Part shown: positions 20,425 to 29,179 of the stretch, piece by piece
Position numbering within the stretch: the first letter of the stretch is position 1
Layout of the letters: each line of letters begins with the position of its first letter
Assembly (NCBI GenBank): GCA_024195265.1
Contig: JAJLRJ010000009.1
Location: forward strand, 9,728,791 to 9,792,790
Direction: 5' to 3'
DNA: 64,000 bases
DNA from: Dendrophyllia cribrosa
Taxonomy: Eukaryota; Cnidaria; Anthozoa; Scleractinia; Dendrophylliidae
Program-made: the position numbers and the translations under genes
The notes under the pieces: generated by a model
Told to the model about the DNA's origin: nothing
The model's database searches: none
What the model saw: the letters and a program-made list of their open reading frames with translations, nothing else

Positions 20425-21033
20425 ATGGCTGGCGGATTTTTAGATATAGAAGGTAGTCACAGTCTTGGTGAAATTGCTCTTAAATCTGGTATAAAAGGTC
20501 TCTATAATTTAGGCAGAATCGGAGCATCAAAAGCTATTAAATCTAATTTTGTAAAACGAAAGATTAAAGGAATGGCTGATAAATATTTGGATCAAGCGCT
20601 TGACAGTTTAACTTCAGACATTAGTAAGAAACTAGATCCATTAAATAAAGGTAGTGGAATTGACATTCATAAAATGATTGGTATGTTACCTAAGCCAAAA
20701 GGGGGATGGACACCAGGTAGTTACAAATACATGGGCCCATATAACCCATTAGATGAACAGTTAGAATATGATAAGGATACTGGTGAGGTAACAAAATGGT
20801 ATGTTCAACCTTACAATAAAGTGGATGAAATATCAGCTCATCACGATATTTGCTACGATATGGGTAGAAACAAGGGAGATTGTGATAAGAAAATGGTTAA
20901 ATCATTAGACGAAATACCTTACGGTGAGATGCCTAAATGGGGTCAGACTGCTAGATTCTTAATTAATACCAAACAAAAACTAGGTCTCGGTATTAAACAA
21001 AAAAGGAAGCCAAAAAACGGAAAGCGGCGTTGA
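20425..21033 (+). CDS. PLA2-domain minor capsid protein; frameshift donor for integrase
   Basis: This 202-aa protein begins MAGGFLDIEG (MAGG|F fits an adenain site), followed by a helical basic region and KGSGIDIHK. A phospholipase A2 domain of the parvovirus VP1 type follows: YMGPYNPLD (Ca loop-like) and the catalytic AHHDICYDMG with GDCDKKM. Such domains breach endosomal membranes during virus entry. The C-terminus is very basic (KQKRKPKNGKRR). The stop overlaps the integrase frame, and A AAA AAC at 21012-21018 is in the correct phase for -1 slippage. The B homologue has a different active-site region. Confidence 0.82.
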   Translation: MAGGFLDIEGSHSLGEIALKSGIKGLYNLGRIGASKAIKSNFVKRKIKGMADKYLDQALDSLTSDISKKLDPLNKGSGIDIHKMIGMLPKPKGGWTPGSYKYMGPYNPLDEQLEYDKDTGEVTKWYVQPYNKVDEISAHHDICYDMGRNKGDCDKKMVKSLDEIPYGEMPKWGQTARFLINTKQKLGLGIKQKRKPKNGKRR

Positions 21034-21054
21034 GTAAAAATGATTGGGCTCAAC
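21012..21054 (+). promoter_or_regulatory. Putative -1 frameshift signal (PLA2 protein to integrase)
   Basis: The canonical slippery heptamer A AAA AAC (21012-21018) is phased CCA AAA AAC in the PLA2 frame. It is followed after 10 nt by a 6-bp stem, GTTGAG (21029-21034) with CTCAAC (21049-21054). The -1 frame is closed by TAA a few codons upstream and leads straight into integrase. The heptamer and stem are identical in provirus B (33998-34004). Confidence 0.68.
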
Positions 21055-21977
21055 AATTAGCCGATGAATTACATAAGCCAATCAAACGAAAATTTAAAAC
21101 AAGAAGAGTTATTGTTAATGGAATAGATGATATTTGGAGCGCTGACCTTGTAGAAATGCAGAAGTTTTCAAAATGGAATAAAGGATATAGATATTTATTA
21201 AATATCATTGATGTGTTTTCGAAATTTGCTTGGAGCATTCCCATTAAAAATAAAACAGGTATTACAATCACTGAATCATTTGATGATGTTATTAAAAAAT
21301 CCAAACGGAAACCTAAATTTATTTGGGTAGACCAAGGATCTGAATTCTATAATAAAACTTTCAAAGACTGGCTAAAGAAAAATAATATTGAGATGTATTC
21401 TACTTTCAATGAAGGTAAAGCTGTTGTTATTGAGAGATTTAACAGAACATTAAAATCTAAAATGTGGAAACAATTTACAGCTCAAAATACAACACAATAT
21501 TTAGACATGTTACCAAAACTATTAAATGAATACAACAGTACAAAGCATTCAAGCATTGAAATGAAACCTATTGAAGCATCTATGAAAAAGAATGAAGGAA
21601 CTGTTTATTTCAATCTATATGATATGGAACTATTATCATATAAACCAAAATTTAAAGTTGGTGATAAGGTTAGAATTTCAAAGTATAAACGGAATGTGTT
21701 CGACAAGGGTTATACACCAAACTGGACTGAAGAAGTGTTTACAGTCGATAAGATACAATACACTAATCCTATAACTTACAAATTAAAAGATCTCAACGAT
21801 GAAGACATACAAGGGAGTTTTTATGAACCTGAACTATTAAAAGCCAAGCAGGATGTTTTCCGTATTGATAAAGTAATTCGGAGGGATTATAAAAAGAAAC
21901 AAGCTTTGGTGAAGTGGAAAGGATATAGTGATGATTTTAACAGCTGGATACCGTTAAAAGATGTCAAAAATATATAA
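21018..21977 (+). CDS. Retrovirus-type integrase with C-terminal chromodomain (no AUG)
   Basis: This rve-family integrase inserts Polinton DNA with a 6-bp target duplication. The catalytic triad is visible as SADLVEM (Asp), WVDQGSEF (Asp) and VIERFNRTLK (Glu), with 33 residues between the last two. An SH3-like segment (KFKVGDKVRISKYKR) and a chromodomain (VIRRDYKKKQALVKWKGYSD) follow, which may steer integration to chromatin. The first in-frame ATG lies four residues after the first catalytic Asp, so it cannot start a working enzyme. The frame is -1 to the PLA2 gene and opens at a slippery heptamer. I start the entry there. A TTG at 21030 is an alternative start. It is nearly identical to the B copy. 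Confidence 0.92.
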   Translation, partial: RKAALSKNDWAQQLADELHKPIKRKFKTRRVIVNGIDDIWSADLVEMQKFSKWNKGYRYLLNIIDVFSKFAWSIPIKNKTGITITESFDDVIKKSKRKPKFIWVDQGSEFYNKTFKDWLKKNNIEMYSTFNEGKAVVIERFNRTLKSKMWKQFTAQNTTQYLDMLPKLLNEYNSTKHSSIEMKPIEASMKKNEGTVYFNLYDMELLSYKPKFKVGDKVRISKYKRNVFDKGYTPNWTEEVFTVDKIQYTNPITYKLKDLNDEDIQGSFYEPELLKAKQDVFRIDKVIRRDYKKKQALVKWKGYSDDFNSWIPLKDVKNI

Positions 21978-21991
21978 TGTTTATATATATC

Positions 21992-22378
21992 ATGAGCGGT
22001 ATTGAGAAATATATCAAAAAAATAAATTTTCAAATTCAGGAATGTGAAGATGAAATAGACAATCTTCATGATAAAATATATGATAATGAGCGTAGATTGG
22101 ATCTGTTACAATATAAAAAGAAATTATTGAAACTTTATCATAAAAAAAATACATGAAATTGATGAAGATATAACATTGAAAGAGTTATTGAATATTATCT
22201 GCAATGAGATAGAAAACAATAGATACGATGATGAATGTAATGTGTTGAAACAAACCAAAGTTGATAATATTAAATATCTCAAACAAGAAAATAGTATATC
22301 TAGCACAACAAAAACAAGCAGCAACGCGGATTTGGAAAGATGTAGAAATATTCATCTGATCCAGGGCACATGGGTTTA
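21992..22378 (+). pseudogene. Coiled-coil protein gene, one-base frameshift
   Basis: The intact homologue in provirus B (120 aa, 32664-33026) is a coiled coil with heptads (INFQIQECEDEIDNLHDKIY) and a conserved ICNEIENNRYDDECNVLK region. Here the frame breaks in a run of eight A (22142-22149) where B has seven. The rest continues in another frame to a TAA at 22376. The C-terminal 25 residues also differ. It may still be expressed if polymerase or ribosomes slip on the A run. Confidence 0.65.
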
Positions 22379-22439
22379 AAAAATACAATCAGTAACATTA
22401 GAACACTAATCAGGGATTTAAAGGGATATACAAAATTGT

Positions 22440-22600
22440 TTTAAAGAGATGTTACTATTTACAAGTATCCCAGAAATTTCTGAGATATTTATATCTTTGC
22501 ATTCGCTATTCATTGGTAGCCAAAAATATTAATGTTTCTGGCTATATTTAAACGCATCAATGCAAACTATTTAAAAGAATATCTATAGTATTATATAGAA
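22440..22600 (+). promoter_or_regulatory. Conserved upstream region with TAAACGCA motif
   Basis: About 120 bp (AAATTTCTGAGATATTTATATC through TGGTAGCCAAAAATATTAATG) are also present, reversed, upstream of the same gene in provirus B (32510-32650). The block ends with TTTAAACGCA (22547-22556), 44 bp before the ATG, followed by TATAGTATTATATAG. It is probably an early promoter. Confidence 0.55.
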
Positions 22601-22852
22601 ATGGAAAAAGAAGTAATAAAAAGAGGTAGAGGACGACCGCCTATATACCACACCCAAGAAGCCAAAAAAGAAGCTATTAAAAGATCCAAAACTCGTTATA
22701 TGTTAAATAAAGAGTGGTATTGTCGTGTATGCAATAACAATATCAACTACTCGCTTGCTGGAAAATTCTGTCATGTGAAAACAAATAAACATATGGATAA
22801 TATTAATAGGAGAATCCATAATTTGATCATTGAAACACACCATGAAAACTAA
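22601..22852 (+). CDS. AT-hook plus C2H2-like zinc finger protein (83 aa)
   Basis: The N-terminus has an AT-hook core, RGRGRPP (residues 8-14), which binds the minor groove of AT-rich DNA. Next comes a zinc finger-like WYCRVCNNN with a distal CHVKTNKH (CxxC...HxxxxxH). Provirus B encodes a shorter relative with the same order, SRGRPKKY then YHCIECNKYF. Position between a promoter-like motif and the polymerase suggests an early DNA-binding regulator or replication accessory protein. The family is not known. Confidence 0.65.
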   Translation: MEKEVIKRGRGRPPIYHTQEAKKEAIKRSKTRYMLNKEWYCRVCNNNINYSLAGKFCHVKTNKHMDNINRRIHNLIIETHHEN

Positions 22853-22894
22853 GAAACATATAGTTTAATGGATCCATGATTGGATCACTTAAAT

Positions 22895-22960
22895 TCTCAA
22901 CCATACTTAAACGCACCAACTGAATACATATAAAGAATTATCTATACTATAGTATATAAA
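22895..22960 (+). promoter_or_regulatory. PolB promoter with TTAAACGCA motif and TATA box
   Basis: TTAAACGCACCAA (22907) lies 45 bp before the polymerase ATG. A TATA-like ATAGTATATAAA follows directly before the start. The spacing equals that of the preceding gene. Confidence 0.55.
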
Positions 22961-25900
22961 ATGAACAAGATCGATCTTGAGAAACTTAGTAAATCAGAAC
23001 TAATCAAATTGCTTTTAAAGCAACAGAAGAAAAAGCCTGAAATTATCATCGTAGATGATACCAAACCAGTTCCAACACCAAGGAGGCCTATTCCAACACC
23101 TCGCAAGAGTGTAAAACCAAACCAATCACCAAGACAAACAGTAAAAGAATTGGTTGACTATTTTGAGAGGAAAAGATTACCACCCCCACCTTCTGAATGG
23201 TTAGAAGAAATAGAACAATTAAAAAAGACACCAATTCCTACACCAAGGACTAAAAAAACAGTTAAACCTGTACCAGCTCCAAGGACTAAGATAGAGCAAA
23301 CAAACAAAGCTCTAAAAGGTTATACTAAATCCTTCGAAATTACATTAAAGAATAATAAAGACCCTTTAACACAATTACAACAAACAAGAAAAGGTATTGA
23401 AAACCATTTTAAAACCCTACTAAGTGATACAAAAGGAATTAAATTTGTTGAAACACTAAAGGTCACATTTGAGAAACTAGCTGGTGATGAAATAGTGCCT
23501 AAGACTGCATATTTTAACAGTGTGGCTCAGACGATTATTAACCACATAGAAATCGCTGAAGCGTTACAATTGTCTAAACAACAGATATTAAATAGTGTAG
23601 CTCAATGGATTTCTGAGGGTTCTGGATGGACAATAAGATCTATTGACAACCACTATATTAATATTGTTAAATACGAACCATTAAAGGGATCATCTTACAT
23701 TCAATTACCTTCAGAACTAAGAAATAGTGCTAAGGGATTGATAAACATGAAAAATAAAGACAATGAGTGTTTTAGATGGTGTCATATAAGGTACTTGAAC
23801 CCTCAAGACAAATATCCACAGAGAATCAAAAAAGTCGACAAAGATTTTATTGAAAAATTAGATTACTCTGGAATTCAATTCCCAGTGACTGTCAAACTGT
23901 ATAATAAAATAGAAAAACAAAATGAAATCAATATCAATGTATTCGGTTATGAGGAAAAGCAACCATATCCTATCTATGTATCCAAAGAAAAGTACGAAGA
24001 TCATATGAACTTGTTATTGATCACAGAAAACGAAAACAAACATTATGTATTAATAAAAGACTTCAATAAATTCATGTACAATCAGACGAAACACGAACAC
24101 AGAAAACATTTTTGCATGCATTGTCTACAATGCTTCAGTTCTGAAACAATCCTTAATAATCATAAAGAAAACTGTATTGTAATTAATGGTAAACAAGCTG
24201 TAAAAATGCCTGAAAAAGATAATAACATATTAAAATTTAACAATTATCATAAACAGTTAGCTGTTCCATTTGTAATCTATGCTGATTTTGAGGCTATTAC
24301 AGAAAAAGTACAAGGATGTCAACCAAACAATGATAAATCATATACTGAATCATATCAAAAACATAAAGACTGTGGATATGGATACAAAGTTGTCTGTTGC
24401 TATGATGATAAATACAGTAAACCAGTTCAGGTCTATAGAGGCGAAAGAGCTGTATACAAATTCATGGAAGCTATGCTGGAGGAAGTTAAATATTGTAAGA
24501 AGGTTATGAAAAAAGAATTCAATAAACCATTAAGAATGACCAAAGACGATGAAGAAGAATTCCAAAAAGCTGATAAATGCCACATATGCGAGAAAGAATA
24601 TAACAAAACCGATCTAAGAGTAAGAGATCACTGTCATATCACTGGTCAGTACAGAGGATCCGCTCATCAAGATTGTAATTTAAAACTCAGAATAAAACCA
24701 GAAGAAATTAAAATACCTGTGATATTCCATAATCTCCGTGGGTATGACTCTCATTTCATCATGCAAGAGATTGGTGAAATAGTCAAGAAGCATACATATA
24801 CAAATAAAAAAGGTGGAAAATGTCAAATGAATATCAATGCAATTCCGAATAATATGGAAAAGTATATGGCTTTCATGTTGGGTAATCACTTAACCTTTCT
24901 CGATAGTTTCCAATTCATGAGCTCTGGTTTGGAAAAACTAGTGAGTAATCTACCAAGAAAATCATTAAAATATACCTCTCAAAAATTCAAAGGTAAAAAG
25001 CTTGATCTGATGGCTAGAAAAGGAGTGTATCCATATGACTTCATGGATAGCTTTGAAAAGTTCAATGAAAAACTGCCATCAAAAGAAGAATTTTACAGCA
25101 TATTGAATGATGAACATATATCAAATGAAGATTACAAACATGCTCAAAATGTGTGGAATACCTTCAATCTTCAAAATATGGGTGAATACCATAATTTATA
25201 TCTTAAATCTGATATCCTTTTGCTAGCTGATGTGTTTGAAAACTTTAGAAAGACCTGTCTAGAATACTACAAATTAGATCCATGTCATTATTTCACATCT
25301 CCAGGTTTGTCTTGGGATGCTATGCTTAAAATGACTGATATCAAATTAGAACTTATAACTGATATTGACATGTTTCAATTTATCGAAAAAGGAATGCGTG
25401 GTGGAATAAGCTACATTGCCAATAGGTATGGTAAAGCAAACAATAAATACATGAAAACATATGATGAGAAGGTGCCCTCAAAGTATATAATGTATCTGGA
25501 TGCTAACAATCTATATGGTTGGGCTATGTCACAATACCTACCTACTGGCGGTTTTAGATGGATGACACAAAAACAGATCGATAAGATAGACCTAGCCAAG
25601 TATAAAGAAGATAGTGAGAAGGGTTTGATACTGGAAGTAGATTTAGAGTATCCTGAAGGGTTACACAATCTTCATAATGACTACCCGCTAGGGCCGGAAA
25701 AGGTTAAAGTAACTGAGAGTATGTTGTCTGGGTATTGTAAAAACATCGCGAAGAAATATAAAATATCAACTGGTTTAGTTCATAAATTGATACCAACCTT
25801 GAAGAACAAAGAAAAATACGTGCTCCATTATAGGAACCTTCAATTATACACTGATCTTGGTTTGAAAATAACTAAAGTCCATCGAGTACTAGAGTTTGAT

Positions 25901-26764
25901 CAATCTCCTTGGTTAAAACAGTATATCGACTTTAATACAGAAAAAAGGAAGAACGCAAAAAATGCTTTTGAAAAAGACTTCTTTAAACTTATGAATAACT
26001 CTGTATTTGGTAAAACGATGGAAAATATTAGAAAGCGAGTAGATGTAAGACTAATCACCGATGAAAAAAAACTATTGAAATATGCCAGTAAACCAACGTA
26101 TGTTAGTAGTAAGATCTTCAACGAAAATCTAGTAGCTGTGCATAAGATCAAAGAAACACTTACCCTAAACAGGCCGGCATATGTGGGTATGTGCATCTTA
26201 GATTTAAGCAAGACGTTAATGTACGATTTCCATTATAACTACATTAAAAAGAAATATGAAGACAAAGCCAAGTTACTCTTCACAGACACAGACAGCTTGA
26301 CCTATGAAATCGAAGCTGAAGATGTATACCAAGACTTTTGGAATGATAAAAATAAATTCGATAACAGTGACTACCCTGAAAGCTCACCGTATTTTGATAA
26401 GACAAATAAAAAAGTTATTGGCAAATTCAAAGATGAAGCCGCAGGAGTTCCTATTTGTGAATTCATCGGTCTACGATCTAAAATGTATAGTTACACGAAA
26501 GACAACCAAAAAGGAGGAAAGACTGCCAAGGGAATCAAAAAGAATATTATCAAAAATAATATCAAGCATCAAGATTATAAAGAAACGTTATTAGGAAATA
26601 AACAGATGCATCATACAATGAAAACAATCCGAAGCAATAACCATCAATTAGGAAGTTATGAAATCAATAAAGTATCACTCAGCTGTTTCGATGACAAAAG
26701 ATATATACTGGAAGATGGTATAAATTCATATGCTTATGGACATTATAAAATGAAAAAGAATTAA
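22961..26764 (+). CDS. polB: Protein-primed family B DNA polymerase
   Basis: A 1267-aa Polinton polymerase that replicates the provirus from its ends using a terminal-protein primer. Order of elements: an N-terminal IIIVDDTKP (SUMO-interaction-like), five PxxxPR motifs (residues ~30-110), an N-terminal domain, C2H2-like cysteines (HFCMHCLQCF) near 385, ExoI YADFEAIT (~440), a CHICEKEY..RDHCHITGQYRG insert (~540-570) resembling an HNH/endonuclease VII zinc site, ExoII NLRGYDSHF (~593), ExoIII YLKSDILLLAD (~746), motif A YLDANNLYGW (~845), motif B KLMNNSVFGK (~1009), and motif C FTDTDSL (~1108). All catalytic acids are present. It is the last gene of A, about 90 bp from the right terminal repeat. 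The frame is fully open. Confidence 0.95.
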   Translation: MNKIDLEKLSKSELIKLLLKQQKKKPEIIIVDDTKPVPTPRRPIPTPRKSVKPNQSPRQTVKELVDYFERKRLPPPPSEWLEEIEQLKKTPIPTPRTKKTVKPVPAPRTKIEQTNKALKGYTKSFEITLKNNKDPLTQLQQTRKGIENHFKTLLSDTKGIKFVETLKVTFEKLAGDEIVPKTAYFNSVAQTIINHIEIAEALQLSKQQILNSVAQWISEGSGWTIRSIDNHYINIVKYEPLKGSSYIQLPSELRNSAKGLINMKNKDNECFRWCHIRYLNPQDKYPQRIKKVDKDFIEKLDYSGIQFPVTVKLYNKIEKQNEININVFGYEEKQPYPIYVSKEKYEDHMNLLLITENENKHYVLIKDFNKFMYNQTKHEHRKHFCMHCLQCFSSETILNNHKENCIVINGKQAVKMPEKDNNILKFNNYHKQLAVPFVIYADFEAITEKVQGCQPNNDKSYTESYQKHKDCGYGYKVVCCYDDKYSKPVQVYRGERAVYKFMEAMLEEVKYCKKVMKKEFNKPLRMTKDDEEEFQKADKCHICEKEYNKTDLRVRDHCHITGQYRGSAHQDCNLKLRIKPEEIKIPVIFHNLRGYDSHFIMQEIGEIVKKHTYTNKKGGKCQMNINAIPNNMEKYMAFMLGNHLTFLDSFQFMSSGLEKLVSNLPRKSLKYTSQKFKGKKLDLMARKGVYPYDFMDSFEKFNEKLPSKEEFYSILNDEHISNEDYKHAQNVWNTFNLQNMGEYHNLYLKSDILLLADVFENFRKTCLEYYKLDPCHYFTSPGLSWDAMLKMTDIKLELITDIDMFQFIEKGMRGGISYIANRYGKANNKYMKTYDEKVPSKYIMYLDANNLYGWAMSQYLPTGGFRWMTQKQIDKIDLAKYKEDSEKGLILEVDLEYPEGLHNLHNDYPLGPEKVKVTESMLSGYCKNIAKKYKISTGLVHKLIPTLKNKEKYVLHYRNLQLYTDLGLKITKVHRVLEFDQSPWLKQYIDFNTEKRKNAKNAFEKDFFKLMNNSVFGKTMENIRKRVDVRLITDEKKLLKYASKPTYVSSKIFNENLVAVHKIKETLTLNRPAYVGMCILDLSKTLMYDFHYNYIKKKYEDKAKLLFTDTDSLTYEIEAEDVYQDFWNDKNKFDNSDYPESSPYFDKTNKKVIGKFKDEAAGVPICEFIGLRSKMYSYTKDNQKGGKTAKGIKKNIIKNNIKHQDYKETLLGNKQMHHTMKTIRSNNHQLGSYEINKVSLSCFDDKRYILEDGINSYAYGHYKMKKN

Positions 26765-26850
26765 ATCAAAAATAACTTTCCTTAATTCAATCCTGTGTAG
26801 ACTTCCTGTGTTTCCGAGAATTGTGTCACGCAAAGGATTCTATTATGTGG

Positions 26851-27013
26851 AATCACGCAATGGAATAAACGCACCATTTTGTTTTTATTAACATATAGTT
26901 TCATTTGATTTTTCTATATTTTTTAATCCAACAGATGGGAAGTAGTTAAGACTTGGCTTGGTATCAGATCAGTTTTGCAAAACTGATCTGGTACCGCCAA
27001 GTCCTTAACTACT
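26851..27013. repeat. Right terminal inverted repeat of A
   Basis: It mirrors 9775-9937, with the outer 73 bp (26941-27013) forming the same hairpin. Just inside, the two ends differ by a 13-bp insertion near 26838-26850. The duplicated target TTTCTT follows at 27014-27019. Confidence 0.93.
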
Positions 27014-27396
27014 TTTCTTTTGAGACATAAATTGGGTATGGTTGTTTGTCTTCATAACCGAAAACATTGATGTTGATCTTATTTTGTTTTTCTATCTTGT
27101 TGTACTGTTTGGTGGCGACTGGGAATTCAATCCCCGAATAATTTAAATTTTCAATGAATGGTTTGTCAACTTTTTTAATTCTCTGTGGGTATTTGTCTTG
27201 AGGATTTAGATGTCTGATGTGACACCACCTAAAGCATTCATTATCCTCATTTTTCATGTTGATCAATCCCTTCGCACTGTTTCTGAGTTCTTGGGGTAGT
27301 TTAATATATGAAGAGCCTCTCATTGGTTGATATTTTACAATATTGAGATAATGATTGTCAACTGATTTAACAGTCCAACCAGACCCTTCAGATATC
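27014..27396 (-). pseudogene. PolB of provirus B, middle fragment
   Basis: An open 127-codon stretch corresponds to the region of the A polymerase from ISEGSGWT to PYPIYVSKEK. It is bounded on one side by element A and on the other by the foldback element. It contains NKDNECFRWCHIR-like cysteine residues (NEDNECFRWCHIRHLNP here). It is in phase with the C-terminal part at 7007-9774. Confidence 0.9.
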
Positions 27397-27436
27397 TATG
27401 CTTGTCAAATAGGCTCAAAATGTCGAAAGATTGATA

Positions 27437-27540
27437 TATATGTCCAAATTGCAATATATATGTCCAAATTGTAATATATATGTCCAAATTGCAATATATA
27501 TGTCCAAATTGCAATATATATGTCCACCGTTTACAAAATA
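27437..27540. repeat. 20-bp tandem array, left arm of foldback
   Basis: About five units of ATATATATGTCCAAATTGCA. The right arm has about eight at 31310-31460. The open frames through it are artefacts of the repeat. Confidence 0.9.
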
Positions 27541-27687
27541 TATGTCCAAGGCGATGACGTAATTTTCGACATATATATTGCGGATACAGTTTCGACATAT
27601 CATGAATATCGGCGTGCAAACTTATGCAAATTAACTGACCCGTATCCCGCGAAGAATGAAAGCGAGGCTGCACTAAGCAACAACAAC

Positions 27688-28092
27688 ATGGCGGCAATGG
27701 AAGAAGACAGAATTCAGCTCATCGTGAGAGAAATTATGAGTTCAGAGATAAGGGAAACGGGGTCAGGTTCTTCAATTCAACAGGATTCCAGCAACAACAG
27801 TGCTCTCCCGCCCGTTTACAATGTTGTAGATACCTTCCAAGACGAAAACGAAGAGTTGTCCTCCGTCAAGATTAAACTTTCCAAGATCGGCAGCCCACCG
27901 ACAGTCATTGCTTCGCGACAAATTTCTTCTTGTTTTAACCCTGCGGCAGTCAAAGACGATCGCGTTAATTATCAGAGAATACTTCCCTATACCCGGGATT
28001 CGTTTGTGCTCATTTCACGAGTCAAGTTTAAGTCAAGTTTTAAAGAAAATACCTTTTCCTTTTTTCGCGATTCTTTTATTTTATTATTATAA
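27688..28092 (+). CDS. Exon-like frame in foldback left arm
   Basis: From an ATG in good context (AACAACATGGCGGCAATGG) this frame reads MAAMEEDRIQLIVREIMSSE and goes on with GSGSSIQQD and VYNVVDTFQDENEEL. The same protein-like sequence occurs inverted in the right arm at 31150-30677, with substitutions and a shift after IKLS. It resembles a captured promoter and first coding exon of a host gene. I do not recognise the protein, and expression is doubtful. Confidence 0.3.
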   Translation: MAAMEEDRIQLIVREIMSSEIRETGSGSSIQQDSSNNSALPPVYNVVDTFQDENEELSSVKIKLSKIGSPPTVIASRQISSCFNPAAVKDDRVNYQRILPYTRDSFVLISRVKFKSSFKENTFSFFRDSFILLL

Positions 28093-28639
28093 TTGTTGTT
28101 GTCTAAATGGTCTCACAGTGGTAAACAGCCCGAAAAAAGAAAACAATCATTTGAGATTTATAAAAGACAAAAGCTTAATTTTATTCGCACGCGCTGACTG
28201 TCCAAAATATTATATCTTTGTTTAGATGCATTAAGCGATTCTAGTGAGCGTTGATTTCATTCGGATTATATAATGATTTGCTCAGTCTGTGTACGTGTAC
28301 AATACGCGAACGACTCATTTCACGACGCTTAGAATCTGTTCACACATGGTTCGAACTCACGGTAACGTCACACAACTTCTCATTCAAAGACGGAGTATTT
28401 AAAATAAATACAAGACTAAAAGAAGGTTGAATAATCGCGAAATCATTTCTTACAAACTCTGTTACATGAAAAAAAATGTAATATTATTATAAAAATTCCT
28501 CGAGTATTCGAAACCTGATTCAAAATTCAATATTCAGACTCATCATTCAGTTCACGGCCGAGCGGTATCAACAGCTGAATTTAAATTAACACTCCCTTAA
28601 ACGTTTAAACAAAGATATGATATATTGCCTTGGGTCGAA

Positions 28640-28746
28640 TAATTAACAACTATTCACCGAAGTGGAGGTGGGTAGTGGTGGATATTTACCGAGCCGCGAA
28701 GCGGCGAGGTAAATATCCACCACTACCCACCTACACTGAGGTGAAT
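28640..28746. mobile_element. Short hairpin repeat in foldback centre
   Basis: TATTCACCGAAGTGGAGGTGGGTAGTGG pairs almost fully with CCACTACCCACCTACACTGAGGTGAATA around the core CGCGAAGCGGCG. A diverged relative lies at 54044-54100. Confidence 0.75.
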
Positions 28747-28747
28747 A

Positions 28748-29178
28748 CAGTAAAAACCCGCATACAAGAACACCCATTTTCGGGGTTCAGGCTGATTGGG
28801 TTCTTATATATCGGGTATTTTAGGTGAAATCAGCCTGAAAGTGTTCTTAAGTGTTCTTAATTTTTTACTTCTAAAAAAATGTAAGGGATTTACTAACTAT
28901 GATGAAATACATAACTTTGAGAGAAAATTAAACTTGAGACACACAACATTAGAAAATAAATTGCACAACCGAGCTTTCAACTGGCATCCGCTAATCATGG
29001 CCACAGTAAAGCTACAGACACTGTTTGTTCTATTAAACTGAAAAGGGAAGAGTTTTTATATATAAGAACAATTTTCAATTTTCAGGCTGAATGTGTTCTT
29101 ATATATGCTCCTTTTTTATCAAATTTCAGCCTGGGTGTTCTTAATCCACATGTTCTTGTATGCGGGTTTTTACTGTAG
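28748..29178. mobile_element. MITE with TACAGTAAAAACCCGCATACA termini
   Basis: ACAGTAAAAACCCGCATACAAGAACA at the left is matched by TGTTCTTGTATGCGGGTTTTTACTGT at the right. The flanking bases allow a TA duplication, as for Tc1/mariner-type elements. There is no coding capacity. Confidence 0.8.
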
Positions 29179-29179
29179 T

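Larger units (their letters stand above)
9775..27013 (+). mobile_element. Inner Polinton/Maverick provirus A, inserted in B polB
   Basis: This is a complete 17,239-bp Polinton with 163-bp identical terminal inverted repeats, flanked by the perfect 6-bp duplication TTTCTT (9769-9774 and 27014-27019). It lies in the polymerase gene of provirus B, in the opposite orientation. It encodes a full set: VLTF3-like factor, 2-TM protein, fibre, ATPase, penton, major capsid, protease, PLA2, integrase and polymerase. Capsid, ATPase, PLA2, integrase and polymerase frames are open. The fibre has two stops and the coiled-coil gene one extra A. Intact flanks and near-perfect terminal repeats point to a fairly recent integration. 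Confidence 0.96.

Noticed and set aside
21030..21032. TTG as the normal start of integrase
   Set aside because: A TTG start is rare in animals and the PLA2 overlap is conserved with a canonical slippery heptamer. Frameshifting explains it better, but TTG is not excluded.
27009..27323. Possible separate small gene (104 aa)
   Set aside because: The sequence is a middle piece of the B polymerase, cut by two insertions. The frame stays open past its first Met to the foldback junction.
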